Translations under genes and position numbers: made by a program
Source of the DNA: Candidatus Poribacteria bacterium
Lineage (GTDB): Bacteria > Poribacteria > DTPJ01
Assembly: GCA_011334435.1 (NCBI GenBank)
Contig: DTPJ01000575.1
Span: 1 to 8,686 of the forward strand
Length of the DNA: 8,686 nucleotides
Direction of reading: 5' to 3'
Notes under the pieces: model-generated
What the model was told of the DNA's origin: nothing
The model's database searches: none
Seen by the model: the letters and a program-made list of their open reading frames with translations, nothing else
Shown: in pieces, positions 1 to 8,100 of the stretch
How positions within the stretch are numbered: the stretch's first letter is position 1
Layout: the number at the start of each line of letters is the position of its first letter

Positions 1-360
1 AGTGATTCAGATAAGTTTAAGATTTCAGCTGGTAGCGCGTTAGGGACAAATGATAGGTTGGTGATAGATAATACTGGTAAGACAACAATTACTGGAACAT
101 TAGCTCATACTGGAACTTTTTTGGGTTTTTTTAGTGCTTCGCCAGTTATAAAGCAATCAGCATTGACTGCACAATTGACGACAATAACGAGTTCTGACCC
201 CACAACTGCGGATTATGATATTGCCGATCCGATAAATTCAAATGCTTATGGATTCACTTCCGCTGATGAGTTCAAGACGGTTATGAAAGTAATATCTAAT
301 TTGCAGACAAGAGTTGCAGAATTAGAGACAAAATTAAAGAATTATGGTCTCCTGTATTAA
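1..360 (+). CDS. Tail-fibre-like protein, C-terminal part (5' end outside window)
   Basis: The frame is open from base 1, so this is the last 119 residues of a longer protein; the TTG at 58 is an internal Leu codon, not a real start. The visible part opens with a fibre-shaft style unit (DKFKISAG, then NDRLVIDNTGKTTITGTL), a pattern common in trimeric phage fibres and in the stalks before S74-type chaperone domains. It continues with LGFFSASPVIKQSALTAQL and ends in a short heptad-like helix (VISNLQTRVAELETKLKNYG), a likely trimeric coiled coil. No S74 catalytic domain follows. The likely role is a structural fibre or appendage on a phage-type tail or virion, at the head of the tail-tip gene run. 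The family was recognised by pattern only; the exact appendage is unknown. Confidence 0.7.
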   Translation, partial: SDSDKFKISAGSALGTNDRLVIDNTGKTTITGTLAHTGTFLGFFSASPVIKQSALTAQLTTITSSDPTTADYDIADPINSNAYGFTSADEFKTVMKVISNLQTRVAELETKLKNYGLLY

Positions 361-364
361 GGAG
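358..364 (+). promoter_or_regulatory. Ribosome binding site overlapping the upstream stop codon
   Basis: TAAGGAG contains the TAA stop of the fibre-like gene and a Shine-Dalgarno core (AAGGAG). It lies 11 bases before the ATG at 376. The overlap implies that the two genes are read from one transcript and supports the ATG at 376. Confidence 0.6.
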
Positions 365-375
365 TTTATTAAAAA

Positions 376-648
376 ATGGGAATATTAGCTGTTTCTGATA
401 TTGAAGAAAAAACTATTAAAAGACATTTGACCACTATTAAACAGTTGCAAGCCCAGATTCTAAGTCTAAGATCCCAATTAGAAGATCATTTAGATGATTT
501 AGAAATGTGCTGGCAATCCATATTAAGAAATAATAATATATTGGGCGATTTTGGCAATGCAATTGATAGAAAAACTGGTGAATTAAGATTTGATTTTATT
601 GAAGATATACCAACACACTCGTTGAGGATGAAAAATGACAAGGTTTAG
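376..648 (+). CDS. Small coiled-coil protein of the tail gene cluster, function unknown
   Basis: This is a 90-residue protein that I do not recognise. Residues 8-50 are a charged amphipathic helix (KRHLTTIKQLQAQILSLRSQL and onward) that probably forms a coiled coil. The C-terminal third is mixed and ends in a basic tail. There is no signal peptide or membrane segment. The start is fixed by AAGGAG at 359-364. Its last 14 bases overlap the next gene in another frame, so the two are probably translationally coupled. Placed between a fibre-like gene and a distal-tail-like gene, it may be a small tail-assembly or fibre-attachment factor. That role is inferred from position only. Confidence 0.65.
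   Translation: MGILAVSDIEEKTIKRHLTTIKQLQAQILSLRSQLEDHLDDLEMCWQSILRNNNILGDFGNAIDRKTGELRFDFIEDIPTHSLRMKNDKV
622..628 (+). promoter_or_regulatory. Internal ribosome binding site within the end of the small coiled-coil gene
   Basis: TTGAGGA lies inside the upstream coding sequence, 6 bases before the ATG at 635. It supports that start and the 14-base gene overlap. Confidence 0.5.
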
Positions 649-2221
649 ATTAACACTAACAGCACCGACGGAATATAGTGTCCAAACCTTTGATGATGAT
701 TATAGTATTTGGACAGAAACAGATGATTCAAAAACAGAATCTGTTAGATATGTATATGATCCTATACAAGAATCAGTAATGAAGGTAAAAGGCAAAGTTT
801 GGAGTTTAGGGGATCAATATACACTTGGAGATAATTTATATCTTGACGACTCTCCGCTTGGAAGGAATGAGGGAGTATATCAAGATTTTGCAGTGACTTC
901 AGGCGTTAAATACGCCTTTGCTTGCATATATAGAGTTGAATTAGACAAGATAAAATTAATTTTTTATGATCAAACGAATGAGTCTTTAATATCTGATTTT
1001 GACTTATATGGAAGCACATGGAAAAGCTTTGAAACAACCATAACAATACCAGATGGATGTGAAACTTTAAGAGTTAAGTTTTTACAAAGCGATAACTCAC
1101 ATTCAGGTCCATTTTATATTGATAATATATCGCTTAATGGCAATATTTTACTCTCAGATCCAGATTCTTATAGTAGGACGCCAGTTAGAATAGGTTCTTT
1201 TCATCAAACTTTGAGTGGTCGTAGGATATATGATCTGAGAGCTATACATTATGATTTTAAGTTACAATGGAACTATTTTGATACAGCACAATATGAGAAT
1301 TTCAGAGAGATATTTTATTCAAATGAGTTGCTTTACTTTGATGATGGGAATGTTCCACCACTTATTGAGAGAGAAACTATATACAATAATGAAACATATA
1401 ACTTCAGTAACATTTCTTGTCCATCATCAACTCATAAGGCATATACTTCATGTTCCAATCTTACGCCTTTGAATATGAATGATTTTGAAACGACGGAATT
1501 TTCAACCAGTGATTATCAAGCAATAAGCACAGATGATAATGATTATAAAGAGACGTCAGATCCGAATTCAGGTCAATATATATATAATAAATTTCTTATA
1601 AAATCATCAATAACAACAGAAGCTGTTCAGAGATTTAGTGTTAAGATTGTGGCAGAAAGTAATGATAATTCGCCTGATAATGTTGATGGTTGCATATTAT
1701 ACGCGTGGGATGGTAATAATTGGGTAGAACTAACGAGGACCAGTAATAGTTCAAAGAATGAACTGATATATAGCACTGCGGAACCGTTGATTGCCAAAAG
1801 ATTCATCAGCCAATCAGATGGTTATATAAGATTGTTACTTCGTTCTATGAATTCGAGAAATGGATCAGATAGTCTTAATCTTCGCGTGTATTATGTAGAG
1901 GTAGAAATTAACGAGGATTTAGATAGCATAGTAAGGTTATCTCATAAAGCAATTTTGGACGAGAATGGTGATGTAATATATGTCAAAAATATCACTAAAG
2001 GAACTACTTTAAGCCTAAATTTAGACTATACAGTAGCCATTGATAGGCGATCTATAGAAGTAATAAACCAGGACTCTGGCGATATAATTGAGGTTAAATA
2101 CAATAGGTATTTTGAGGTAACCTTCTCAAGCATTCCAGAAGAATGGCTATCGGGAGATTTAGAAGGAGAACGGACAAGAAGGGTAGAAGTCACTTTACGG
2201 ACTTTGGCTGAGAGTAAATAA
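635..2221 (+). CDS. Distal-tail-like phage structural protein with carbohydrate-binding-like modules
   Basis: This 528-residue protein appears to be mosaic. A short N-terminal strand segment (1-17) is followed by a jelly-roll-like module (about 20-170), with YQDFAVTSGVKYAFACIYR, then STWKSFETTITIPDG, then FYIDNISL. This is the usual pattern of CBM4/9-type sugar-binding beta-sandwiches. Residues 181-245 (RIGSFHQTLSGRRIYDLRA, then FDTAQYENFREIFYSNELLYF and DDGNVPP) look like the core of a distal tail or minor tail protein. A second beta-rich module spans about 290-425. The C-terminus (490-528) returns to short strands ending RRVEVTLRTL. No signal peptide is seen. The likely role is a tail-tip ring component that also displays sugar-binding modules for adhesion. 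The fold assignments are from sequence pattern only; the tail role is more secure than the exact subunit. Confidence 0.6.
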   Translation: MTRFRLTLTAPTEYSVQTFDDDYSIWTETDDSKTESVRYVYDPIQESVMKVKGKVWSLGDQYTLGDNLYLDDSPLGRNEGVYQDFAVTSGVKYAFACIYRVELDKIKLIFYDQTNESLISDFDLYGSTWKSFETTITIPDGCETLRVKFLQSDNSHSGPFYIDNISLNGNILLSDPDSYSRTPVRIGSFHQTLSGRRIYDLRAIHYDFKLQWNYFDTAQYENFREIFYSNELLYFDDGNVPPLIERETIYNNETYNFSNISCPSSTHKAYTSCSNLTPLNMNDFETTEFSTSDYQAISTDDNDYKETSDPNSGQYIYNKFLIKSSITTEAVQRFSVKIVAESNDNSPDNVDGCILYAWDGNNWVELTRTSNSSKNELIYSTAEPLIAKRFISQSDGYIRLLLRSMNSRNGSDSLNLRVYYVEVEINEDLDSIVRLSHKAILDENGDVIYVKNITKGTTLSLNLDYTVAIDRRSIEVINQDSGDIIEVKYNRYFEVTFSSIPEEWLSGDLEGERTRRVEVTLRTLAESK

Positions 2222-2270
2222 TCAAAAGCGTTTTATTTAATTTGATTAGCAGTAAATAGGATATAAAGTT

Positions 2271-3764
2271 ATGCAATATGGAAATTTAACTCCAACACAA
2301 CGAGAAAAATTTGATTTAAAGCAGAAAAGCGTCATTAGAAAACCGTCTTTTTTATTATGGATAGAGGGTTTTGGCGATACTACAGAATATGTCCTAAGTA
2401 TTGACACAGAGATTGGATTAGAATCTCTCAGGGGCAGGGGAAATATAAATATTGGTAGAGCAATTTTGGAGCTAAATAACGAAAAAGGTTACTTTTATTC
2501 AGAAGGCAGAAGCAAAATTAAAAATTACGCAAGAATGAAGGTTTGGGCTGGCTTTGATGGACTTAATGTTCCAATATTTACAGGGATTGTATATAGCGTA
2601 AAGCCAATTAGCACATTGAATACTGTAATTATTAATTGCAGGGATTATATGGGTTTATTCTATGATTACATTGTTAATGAAATAGGGTTGAATAATACAC
2701 CGAAATCAATCCTAGAATATTTATGTTCAAAGGTTGGGGTGTTGTCGGAAATAGAGAGTAATGAAGAAACTACGATGGTATATGATGAATTAAAGTTTAT
2801 CAGTCAAAGAGCAGTAAGTATAATAGAGAAAATATGTGATAGTATTTTTTACATTGCTTATTTTAATGAAGATGGGATACTCAATTTTGTAGAAAGGGAA
2901 TATTTCAGATCATCAAATTGGAAATTTGATGACACCAATGTAATAGATTGTATAGTTCTGGCAGATTCAGAAGTAATAAACGATATAACAGTTGAATATA
3001 AAAGTGGATTTTTTTCGAGATATTACGATCAAGCAAGCATAGATGAATATAAGTTAAGATCAAGACAGGTTTATACATTTCCATTAGGTTCTGATCTTGT
3101 ATCTGAGCAGACTGAAGGAACAAGACAAGAAACTTTAAATTACAATTTAGAAGGTTTTAAATTCACATCAGCGGAGAATTCCTCGTTAATAGATACAATT
3201 CAGATTAGATTAAAAAAAGTGGAAGCCAATGGTTATCTGTTCGCAAAAATATATACAGATGTCAATGGAGTTCCTGGGGAATTAATAGGAACAAGCAATC
3301 AAAAACCAGTAAGTAACCTCAATAATGATTGGGCATGGGAATCTTTTTGTTTTGATAAGCCGATTAGAATTTCACCAATGACAAGCTATTGGTGCATAAT
3401 AGACACGAGTTTAATTACTAATGGGATAATATATATTCAAACAAGTAATACTATAACAACAGGCAAATATGTATATTATAATTCGTCTTCATGGCAGTTA
3501 GAAAATAATAAACAAGTTGTTCATATTATAAGGGGCAATAAGTATGCTCAGAGAGTGGCTAGTGATCTTATAAGATTTTATAAGACTCCACATGAAAGGA
3601 TTAATGTAATTGCTCCAGCTATCCCTAATCTTCAACTTACTGATTCAGTGATGGTTGATGTAAAAAAGACTGGAGTAATTGGAACATACATAATAGAGAG
3701 GCGAAGGCATACTTTAAACTATGAAAAATATACAACAATAGACACATTAAGAAAGGTAGGCTGA
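2271..3764 (+). CDS. Tail-hub / tail-associated protein with an inserted beta-sandwich module
   Basis: This 497-residue protein resembles phage baseplate-hub or tail-associated proteins. Residues 25-130 (SFLLWIEGFGDTTEYVLSID, then GRAILELNN, then YARMKVWAGFDG and FTGIVYSV, then VIINCRDYMGLF) fit the ring-forming hub beta domain. Residues 140-245 contain the helix with SIIEKICDSIFYIAYFNEDG and NDITVEYKSG, typical of the second hub domain. A separate module at about 280-420 (GFKFTSAENSS, LFAKIYTDVNGVPGELIG, ISPMTSYWCIIDT) looks like an extracellular adhesion beta-sandwich. The hub then resumes (YAQRVASDLIRFYKTPHERI, then LQLTDSVMV and the end). TAGGAT sits 8 bases before the ATG. The likely role is a central tail-tip scaffold below the tube. 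No peptidase or lysozyme domain is visible. Confidence 0.65.
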   Translation: MQYGNLTPTQREKFDLKQKSVIRKPSFLLWIEGFGDTTEYVLSIDTEIGLESLRGRGNINIGRAILELNNEKGYFYSEGRSKIKNYARMKVWAGFDGLNVPIFTGIVYSVKPISTLNTVIINCRDYMGLFYDYIVNEIGLNNTPKSILEYLCSKVGVLSEIESNEETTMVYDELKFISQRAVSIIEKICDSIFYIAYFNEDGILNFVEREYFRSSNWKFDDTNVIDCIVLADSEVINDITVEYKSGFFSRYYDQASIDEYKLRSRQVYTFPLGSDLVSEQTEGTRQETLNYNLEGFKFTSAENSSLIDTIQIRLKKVEANGYLFAKIYTDVNGVPGELIGTSNQKPVSNLNNDWAWESFCFDKPIRISPMTSYWCIIDTSLITNGIIYIQTSNTITTGKYVYYNSSSWQLENNKQVVHIIRGNKYAQRVASDLIRFYKTPHERINVIAPAIPNLQLTDSVMVDVKKTGVIGTYIIERRRHTLNYEKYTTIDTLRKVG

Positions 3765-3771
3765 AATTATT

Positions 3772-4599
3772 ATGTCAACATATCCAAATAATCCGAATTT
3801 ACCACAAGGAACAAATTCAACAGCTGTAAACACAACCAATTGGAATGCTTTAATTGATAACATAAATGCAATAGGTGCTGATTTAGTGGATGCCAGAGGA
3901 GATGGTCAAACATTTCCGGGGACGCCGCACACTGCCGGGCAATGTGGAGATATTGATGATATTCTGCAAGCTATTAAGCATTTGATTGCAGACATAAGCG
4001 GAGAGACAAATTGGTATAATGCACCATCAGGTTCTCTAAAATCGCACAATCATACAAGCGGTCAAGGAGGTTTAATTCCTTGGAGTTCACTTGGTTCATC
4101 AAATAGCCGTAAGTTGGAAATTCATCCACAGTATCAAGGTGCGGTAATCACAAGCAGTTTAAGAGGTGCATCTCCAAGTGGAAATAATACAATAACGATT
4201 AGTCCGATTATTGATGTCGTTTCATATATAGGTCGTCATTGTTATGAAGGTGTTTCAAATCAGCCCAGTCTTCAAGATTACTATGTGGCTTTTAGATGGA
4301 CGTTGCCAATTGATTTTGGTTCGTGGGCGGTATCTAATGCCATACAAATAGAATATAGAACTAACAGTGCCCTATCTAGTGACTGCCATGTAGATGTATA
4401 TGTATATAAATCAGGCAGTGGAAGCCTTATTGCTAGTAGCGAAAATAATGTCAACGTAAATTGGTCAAACATTAGTATAAGTGGTTCAGCTTTAGGAACA
4501 TGGGTAGCTAATGATATTATTGAGATATACTTAAAATTTGAGTCAAGAAATAATAATTATGCGAGAGTTGGTAAAATAACACTTAATTATAACGCCTAA
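3772..4599 (+). CDS. Short tail fibre / receptor-binding-like protein
   Basis: This is a 275-residue protein. Its N-terminal 105 residues are a helical attachment-type region (NWNALIDNINAIGADLVDARG, HTAGQCGDIDDILQAIKHLIA, TNWYNAP) of a style I associate with phage and prophage fibre proteins. It ends in an H-x-H motif (SHNHTSGQGG, His92 and His94) before a GLIPW turn. In known fibres such as T4 gp37, H-x-H motifs bind iron along the trimer axis; iron binding here is inferred. Residues 112-275 are beta-rich with few charges and probably form a jelly-roll head for binding a surface sugar or protein. The gene starts 7 bases after the hub gene stops, with AGGTAGG upstream. Its position directly after the hub fits a receptor-binding role. 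Confidence 0.6.
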   Translation: MSTYPNNPNLPQGTNSTAVNTTNWNALIDNINAIGADLVDARGDGQTFPGTPHTAGQCGDIDDILQAIKHLIADISGETNWYNAPSGSLKSHNHTSGQGGLIPWSSLGSSNSRKLEIHPQYQGAVITSSLRGASPSGNNTITISPIIDVVSYIGRHCYEGVSNQPSLQDYYVAFRWTLPIDFGSWAVSNAIQIEYRTNSALSSDCHVDVYVYKSGSGSLIASSENNVNVNWSNISISGSALGTWVANDIIEIYLKFESRNNNYARVGKITLNYNA

Positions 4600-4625
4600 A
4601 CAACATAAAAAGGATATTTAAGATC

Positions 4626-5066
4626 ATGGAAGAGGATTTTGTTATTGTCCTTGTAGAAAGTGATCTCAATCATGCTTTATTGATTATCAAGAATTTCAGA
4701 AAGATAGGATTTGAAAATGAGATATTACATTTTAGGAGTAGTAAAGAGGTAGTTGATTTTCTATTTCGTCGTGGTAATGGTTTGCAAAGAGCAAAGGACA
4801 CTGCATACTTATTAATATTAGGAATTTCTAATAGTGAGGGAAAGGAGATCATAAAAGAAATCAAACAGGATATTTGCCTTAGGATAATGCCGATAATCGT
4901 AATAACTAACACAGACAGCCAAAAAGAGACAGAAGAATGTTATGAATTGGGTTGTAATATTTATTTGACTAAACCTGTTGATTATAAAGAATTTGTGGAT
5001 TTAGTGAATAAGTTAGGACTTTTTTTGGCAATAGTAAAAGCACCTAAAATTAATCACGAGACATAA
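4626..5066 (+). CDS. Pseudoreceiver: response-regulator receiver-like protein lacking the phosphoacceptor Asp
   Basis: This 146-residue, stand-alone receiver-like domain has no output domain. It best resembles the Rcp1-type single-domain response regulators: VLVESDLNHALLI at the N-terminus, VVDFLFRRG in the middle, then PIIVITNTD, CYELGCNIYLTKPVDYKEFVD and a hydrophobic end. The conserved Thr (T94) and the Lys-Pro pair (K116-P117) remain. The phosphoacceptor position reads LLILGISNSEG where the family has LILLDLNLP, so the Asp is Gly66 and the loop is about two residues shorter. The acidic pair at the N-terminus is E11-S12 instead of E/D-D. Normal Asp phosphorylation is therefore unlikely, and the protein may act as a binding or scaffold domain. 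AAAAGGAT lies 11 bases upstream. It sits 26 bases after the fibre gene and 58 bases before the HD-STAND gene, so it may belong with either. Confidence 0.75.
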   Translation: MEEDFVIVLVESDLNHALLIIKNFRKIGFENEILHFRSSKEVVDFLFRRGNGLQRAKDTAYLLILGISNSEGKEIIKEIKQDICLRIMPIIVITNTDSQKETEECYELGCNIYLTKPVDYKEFVDLVNKLGLFLAIVKAPKINHET

Positions 5067-5070
5067 TAAA

Positions 5071-5091
5071 TATTCAATTCACAATTGAATA
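5071..5091. repeat. Perfect AT-rich palindrome between the pseudoreceiver and HD-STAND genes
   Basis: TATTCAATT and AATTGAATA form a perfect 9-base inverted repeat around a 3-base CAC centre. On the + strand it is followed by an A-tract, not a T-tract, so it is not a standard terminator in that direction. It could be an operator or an mRNA hairpin in the leader of the downstream gene. It partly overlaps a possible -35 element. Confidence 0.5.
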
Positions 5092-5105
5092 AAAAAATAT
5101 ATAAA
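5078..5105 (+). promoter_or_regulatory. Possible sigma70-type promoter for the HD-STAND gene
   Basis: TTCACA at 5078-5083 matches 5 of 6 bases of the -35 consensus. TATAAA at 5100-5105 matches 5 of 6 of the -10 consensus, with a 16-base spacer. The -35 lies inside the palindrome at 5071-5091, so a palindrome-binding repressor could block it. A start near 5112 would leave a leader of only about 13 bases that begins next to the ribosome binding site, which weakens the call. AT-rich DNA gives such matches by chance. Confidence 0.3.
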
Positions 5106-5112
5106 CCTTTAT

Positions 5113-5118
5113 AGGAAG
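5113..5118 (+). promoter_or_regulatory. Ribosome binding site of the HD-STAND-HEAT gene
   Basis: AGGAAG lies 6 bases before the ATG at 5125. No ATG, GTG or TTG occurs in frame between the upstream in-frame stop (TGA at 5086-5088, inside the palindrome) and 5125, so this start is well fixed. Confidence 0.55.
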
Positions 5119-5124
5119 TGCTAT

Positions 5125-8100
5125 ATGCTTCGTGAAAAAGGAAAGATTGATATTCGTGAGGTTATAAGAAACAGAGATTCCCGACTTTATGAGAAACTAC
5201 AAAATATATGGAATAAAGTTTATACAGATGAAGAAAACATCCATTTTTTGCATTCCATAGCAGTTGAACAAAACATATCATCTTTAATTCCGGATCAATG
5301 GAAATTTGATAAACTCAATCCTTTAGAACTTTTCTCTCTTTCAGCGTCATCTTGTTTACATGATATTGACAAAGGGTGGGGTGTAAATAAGAAAAGGCAT
5401 GGCGAAATGTCTGCTGGAGAAATACGTTTTCACTTTAATAAATATGGGTTAGATGCGGGTCAAGCTGATTTAGTTGGATGGATAATAAAGGTTCATGATC
5501 ACGGTGATTTTGATTTTGATCTTCCAGAAGATCCGGTAGTGGTAGGTTCTGTGGAATTAAGAATCAGACCGTTAGCGGCATTGTTTAAACTTGCTGATTT
5601 GCTTCATGCTGACTATCGTCGTGTTGATAACCCTAAGACAATATCACCAAAAGATCGGGCGAGATTTTGTATTAGAGGATGGAAATTTGACGCGGAGGGA
5701 CGAATAAAATTTTTTGCTGATCCTGATGAAGTATCAGATATTGAGCATATCCATAGGGCTATTGCCATGATGAGAAAAGATTTGGAGAAAATAGCACCAA
5801 TACTTCGCGAGTCAGGATATCCATATCAGATAACGATTGCAGAGATTGATGAAAGCAAGTTAATTTATGCAATACAATCGGAAAAAGCAAGCGATCGTTC
5901 ATTTTTAGGGATGGATTCGTTCAGCGAAGATGATCAACATTTATTCAAGGGTCGCAGTAATGAAAGTCAAGAACTCTATCAAATGCTTCTGACGGATGAT
6001 CCTATTATCGCACTTGTAGGGGAATCAGGAATTGGGAAGACATCATTAGTAAAAGCAGGTCTATTTCCGATACTCAGAAGATCGGGTTGGAAGATAGCTT
6101 ATATAAGAGTGTTACATAACAATATAGCTGATATAATTCAGTGTATGTGGTTTCAAATAATGGAATCAAATTTTCCTTCTTCTAAAGATGGTCTTGTAGA
6201 AATTTTACAATCTATATCTGAGCAGAATCAACATGATAATATATTAATTCTTTTTGATCAGTTTGAAGACGCATTAAAGTTTGAATGTGTTCTTAATCAA
6301 ATTAAAGAAGCATTATATCACGTTCAAGCGATGAGATTTCAGAATATCAAGGTTTTATTATGTTATAGGTCAGATTATGAAGGTAAGATTGGACCGATAC
6401 TTCAAGATATAGCATATTCACTTAAATCTATTCCAAGGTTTTATCTCAGATCACTTGATAGAAAAGGTGCAGAAGAAGCGATATTAGCGGGCATGAAAGC
6501 AGCACAAATTGGCTTTGATCCAGATTTTGGGGCAAAAAATTTTATAGAACTTATCCTTAATGATATTGAAAAACAAGATAAAGGATTCTATCCGCCATAT
6601 ATTCAAATGGTCGGTGAAACGTTGAAGGATAGGGCGTTATCAATCAACCTCGGGATTATCCATAAGTCCGATTATGATTCGTTAAATGGAGTTTCAGGTA
6701 TAATAAGCAATTATTTATTTAAACAGATAGATCAATTTGGGGATCAACGCCAATACGTTGAAAAGATATTAATGGAACTTACCAGTGCTGTTAAATGTGA
6801 AAATAGTAGACTAAGAACCAGAGATATTGATGACTTAATAAGAGAAGTTGATTTAGAGCCTGAAGAACTTGATGATTTACTTTACGAAATGAGTTGTAAA
6901 TGGATGATTCGCCATCTTGGTTCGGGGAAGTATGAGCTTATACATGATCAATTAGCAGAGCAAGTATATGAAAATCTAATAGTTGCCAGGAAAGAATTAG
7001 AATTCAAATTGATTAGAGAACATATATCAGCAGTTGCCAATATATATCCTATTGCAGGTGTTATTCTTGATACATTGATTATGGCAAAAATATATTCTGA
7101 TCGCAACCGGATTAATCCTACCTTTTCAGAAAAATCAATATTGCTTCACAGTTGTATAGCGAAAAAAGGTCCTGCTTGGTTTTGGTTCAGAAACTCAGAC
7201 AGTGCTGAATATCAATCTATACTATACGCGGGTCTTTCTCATCCATTGATACGAATGGACACAATAAAAATTTTAAGCTATACAAAAGATGAAAGTATTG
7301 TTCCAGAGTTGCTAAAATTAGGGAAAGAATCTGAGGAAATTCTATGCACAGTTATTGAGACTTTGGGAATCATAGGCTCACAGGAATCAATACCTATGTT
7401 AATAGATAAACTTGATGATAATAGTGTATTTGTTCGTGTTGCATCAGCCAAAGCATTGTCAAAGTTAGGTGCAAAAGAAGCTAAACCAAAACTGATGAAG
7501 ATGATCAAAGGAGAAGGACAAAATGTGCAAAAAATAGCTTTATTAGCCTATTCCCGTTTAGCCGATCAGGAAGACATAACTTTTTTAAGGGAAATGCTTA
7601 ACTCTATTGATTTAGATTTTAAATCAACTTCTATAAGGACTTTGGCGAGATTACTTAAAGAACAATTCATTTCTGAATTAGATACAATGCTTAAAGATAA
7701 AAATAGACATATAAGGATTTCTGCAATTGATGCTTTGATCTGTATTGTCAAAGAAAATCAAAGAGAATGCCCAAGTAATCAATTTTTGGTTTCTACAGCT
7801 AAATCAAAACTCTATTCAATGCTACAAGATAGAAGCAAGGAAGTAAGAATAATAGCTTTTAGAGCATTAATGGAATTTTTCTCATGGGAAGACATACCAT
7901 TATTGATGTCAGCGCTTGAATCAGATGTTCCAGATATAAAAGTGCTATCTGCGGAATCTTTAGCAAGACTTGGTTATCAGGAAGGATTCACAAAGTTAAG
8001 AGCTATGCTGAAAGATGGCGGCAGAAGTAGGCGATTAGCATTAAAATCCTTGAGCAATTTAGGGGACCTGATAATTATCCCTGATTTAATCAGAATGATT

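Noticed and set aside
58..360. A complete 100-residue gene starting at TTG 58
   Set aside because: The frame is open back to base 1 and its translation (DKFKISAG and onward) is continuous with the fibre-shaft motif, so the TTG is an internal codon of a partial gene.
635..648. Programmed frameshift joining the small coiled-coil gene to the distal-tail-like gene
   Set aside because: The overlap has its own Shine-Dalgarno and ATG with good spacing, and no convincing slippery heptamer was seen; ordinary translational coupling explains it.
1251..1472. A 73-codon + strand ORF inside the distal-tail-like gene
   Set aside because: It is an out-of-frame shadow of a well-supported gene, has no ribosome binding site, and its product has no protein-like pattern.
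2242..2267. A promoter in the 49-base gap before the hub gene (TTGATT and TATAAA)
   Set aside because: The spacer is only 14 bases and the -10 would overlap the ribosome binding site region, so this is more likely chance in AT-rich DNA.
5071..5100. The palindrome as an intrinsic terminator of the pseudoreceiver gene
   Set aside because: The stem is made almost only of A-T pairs and is followed by an A-tract on the + strand, with no U-run in the RNA.
7278..7751. Two minus-strand ORFs opposite the HEAT repeats
   Set aside because: They are antisense shadows of the repeat-rich coding region; their low-complexity Ser/Ile-rich products mirror the Asp/Asn/Leu codons of the + strand gene.
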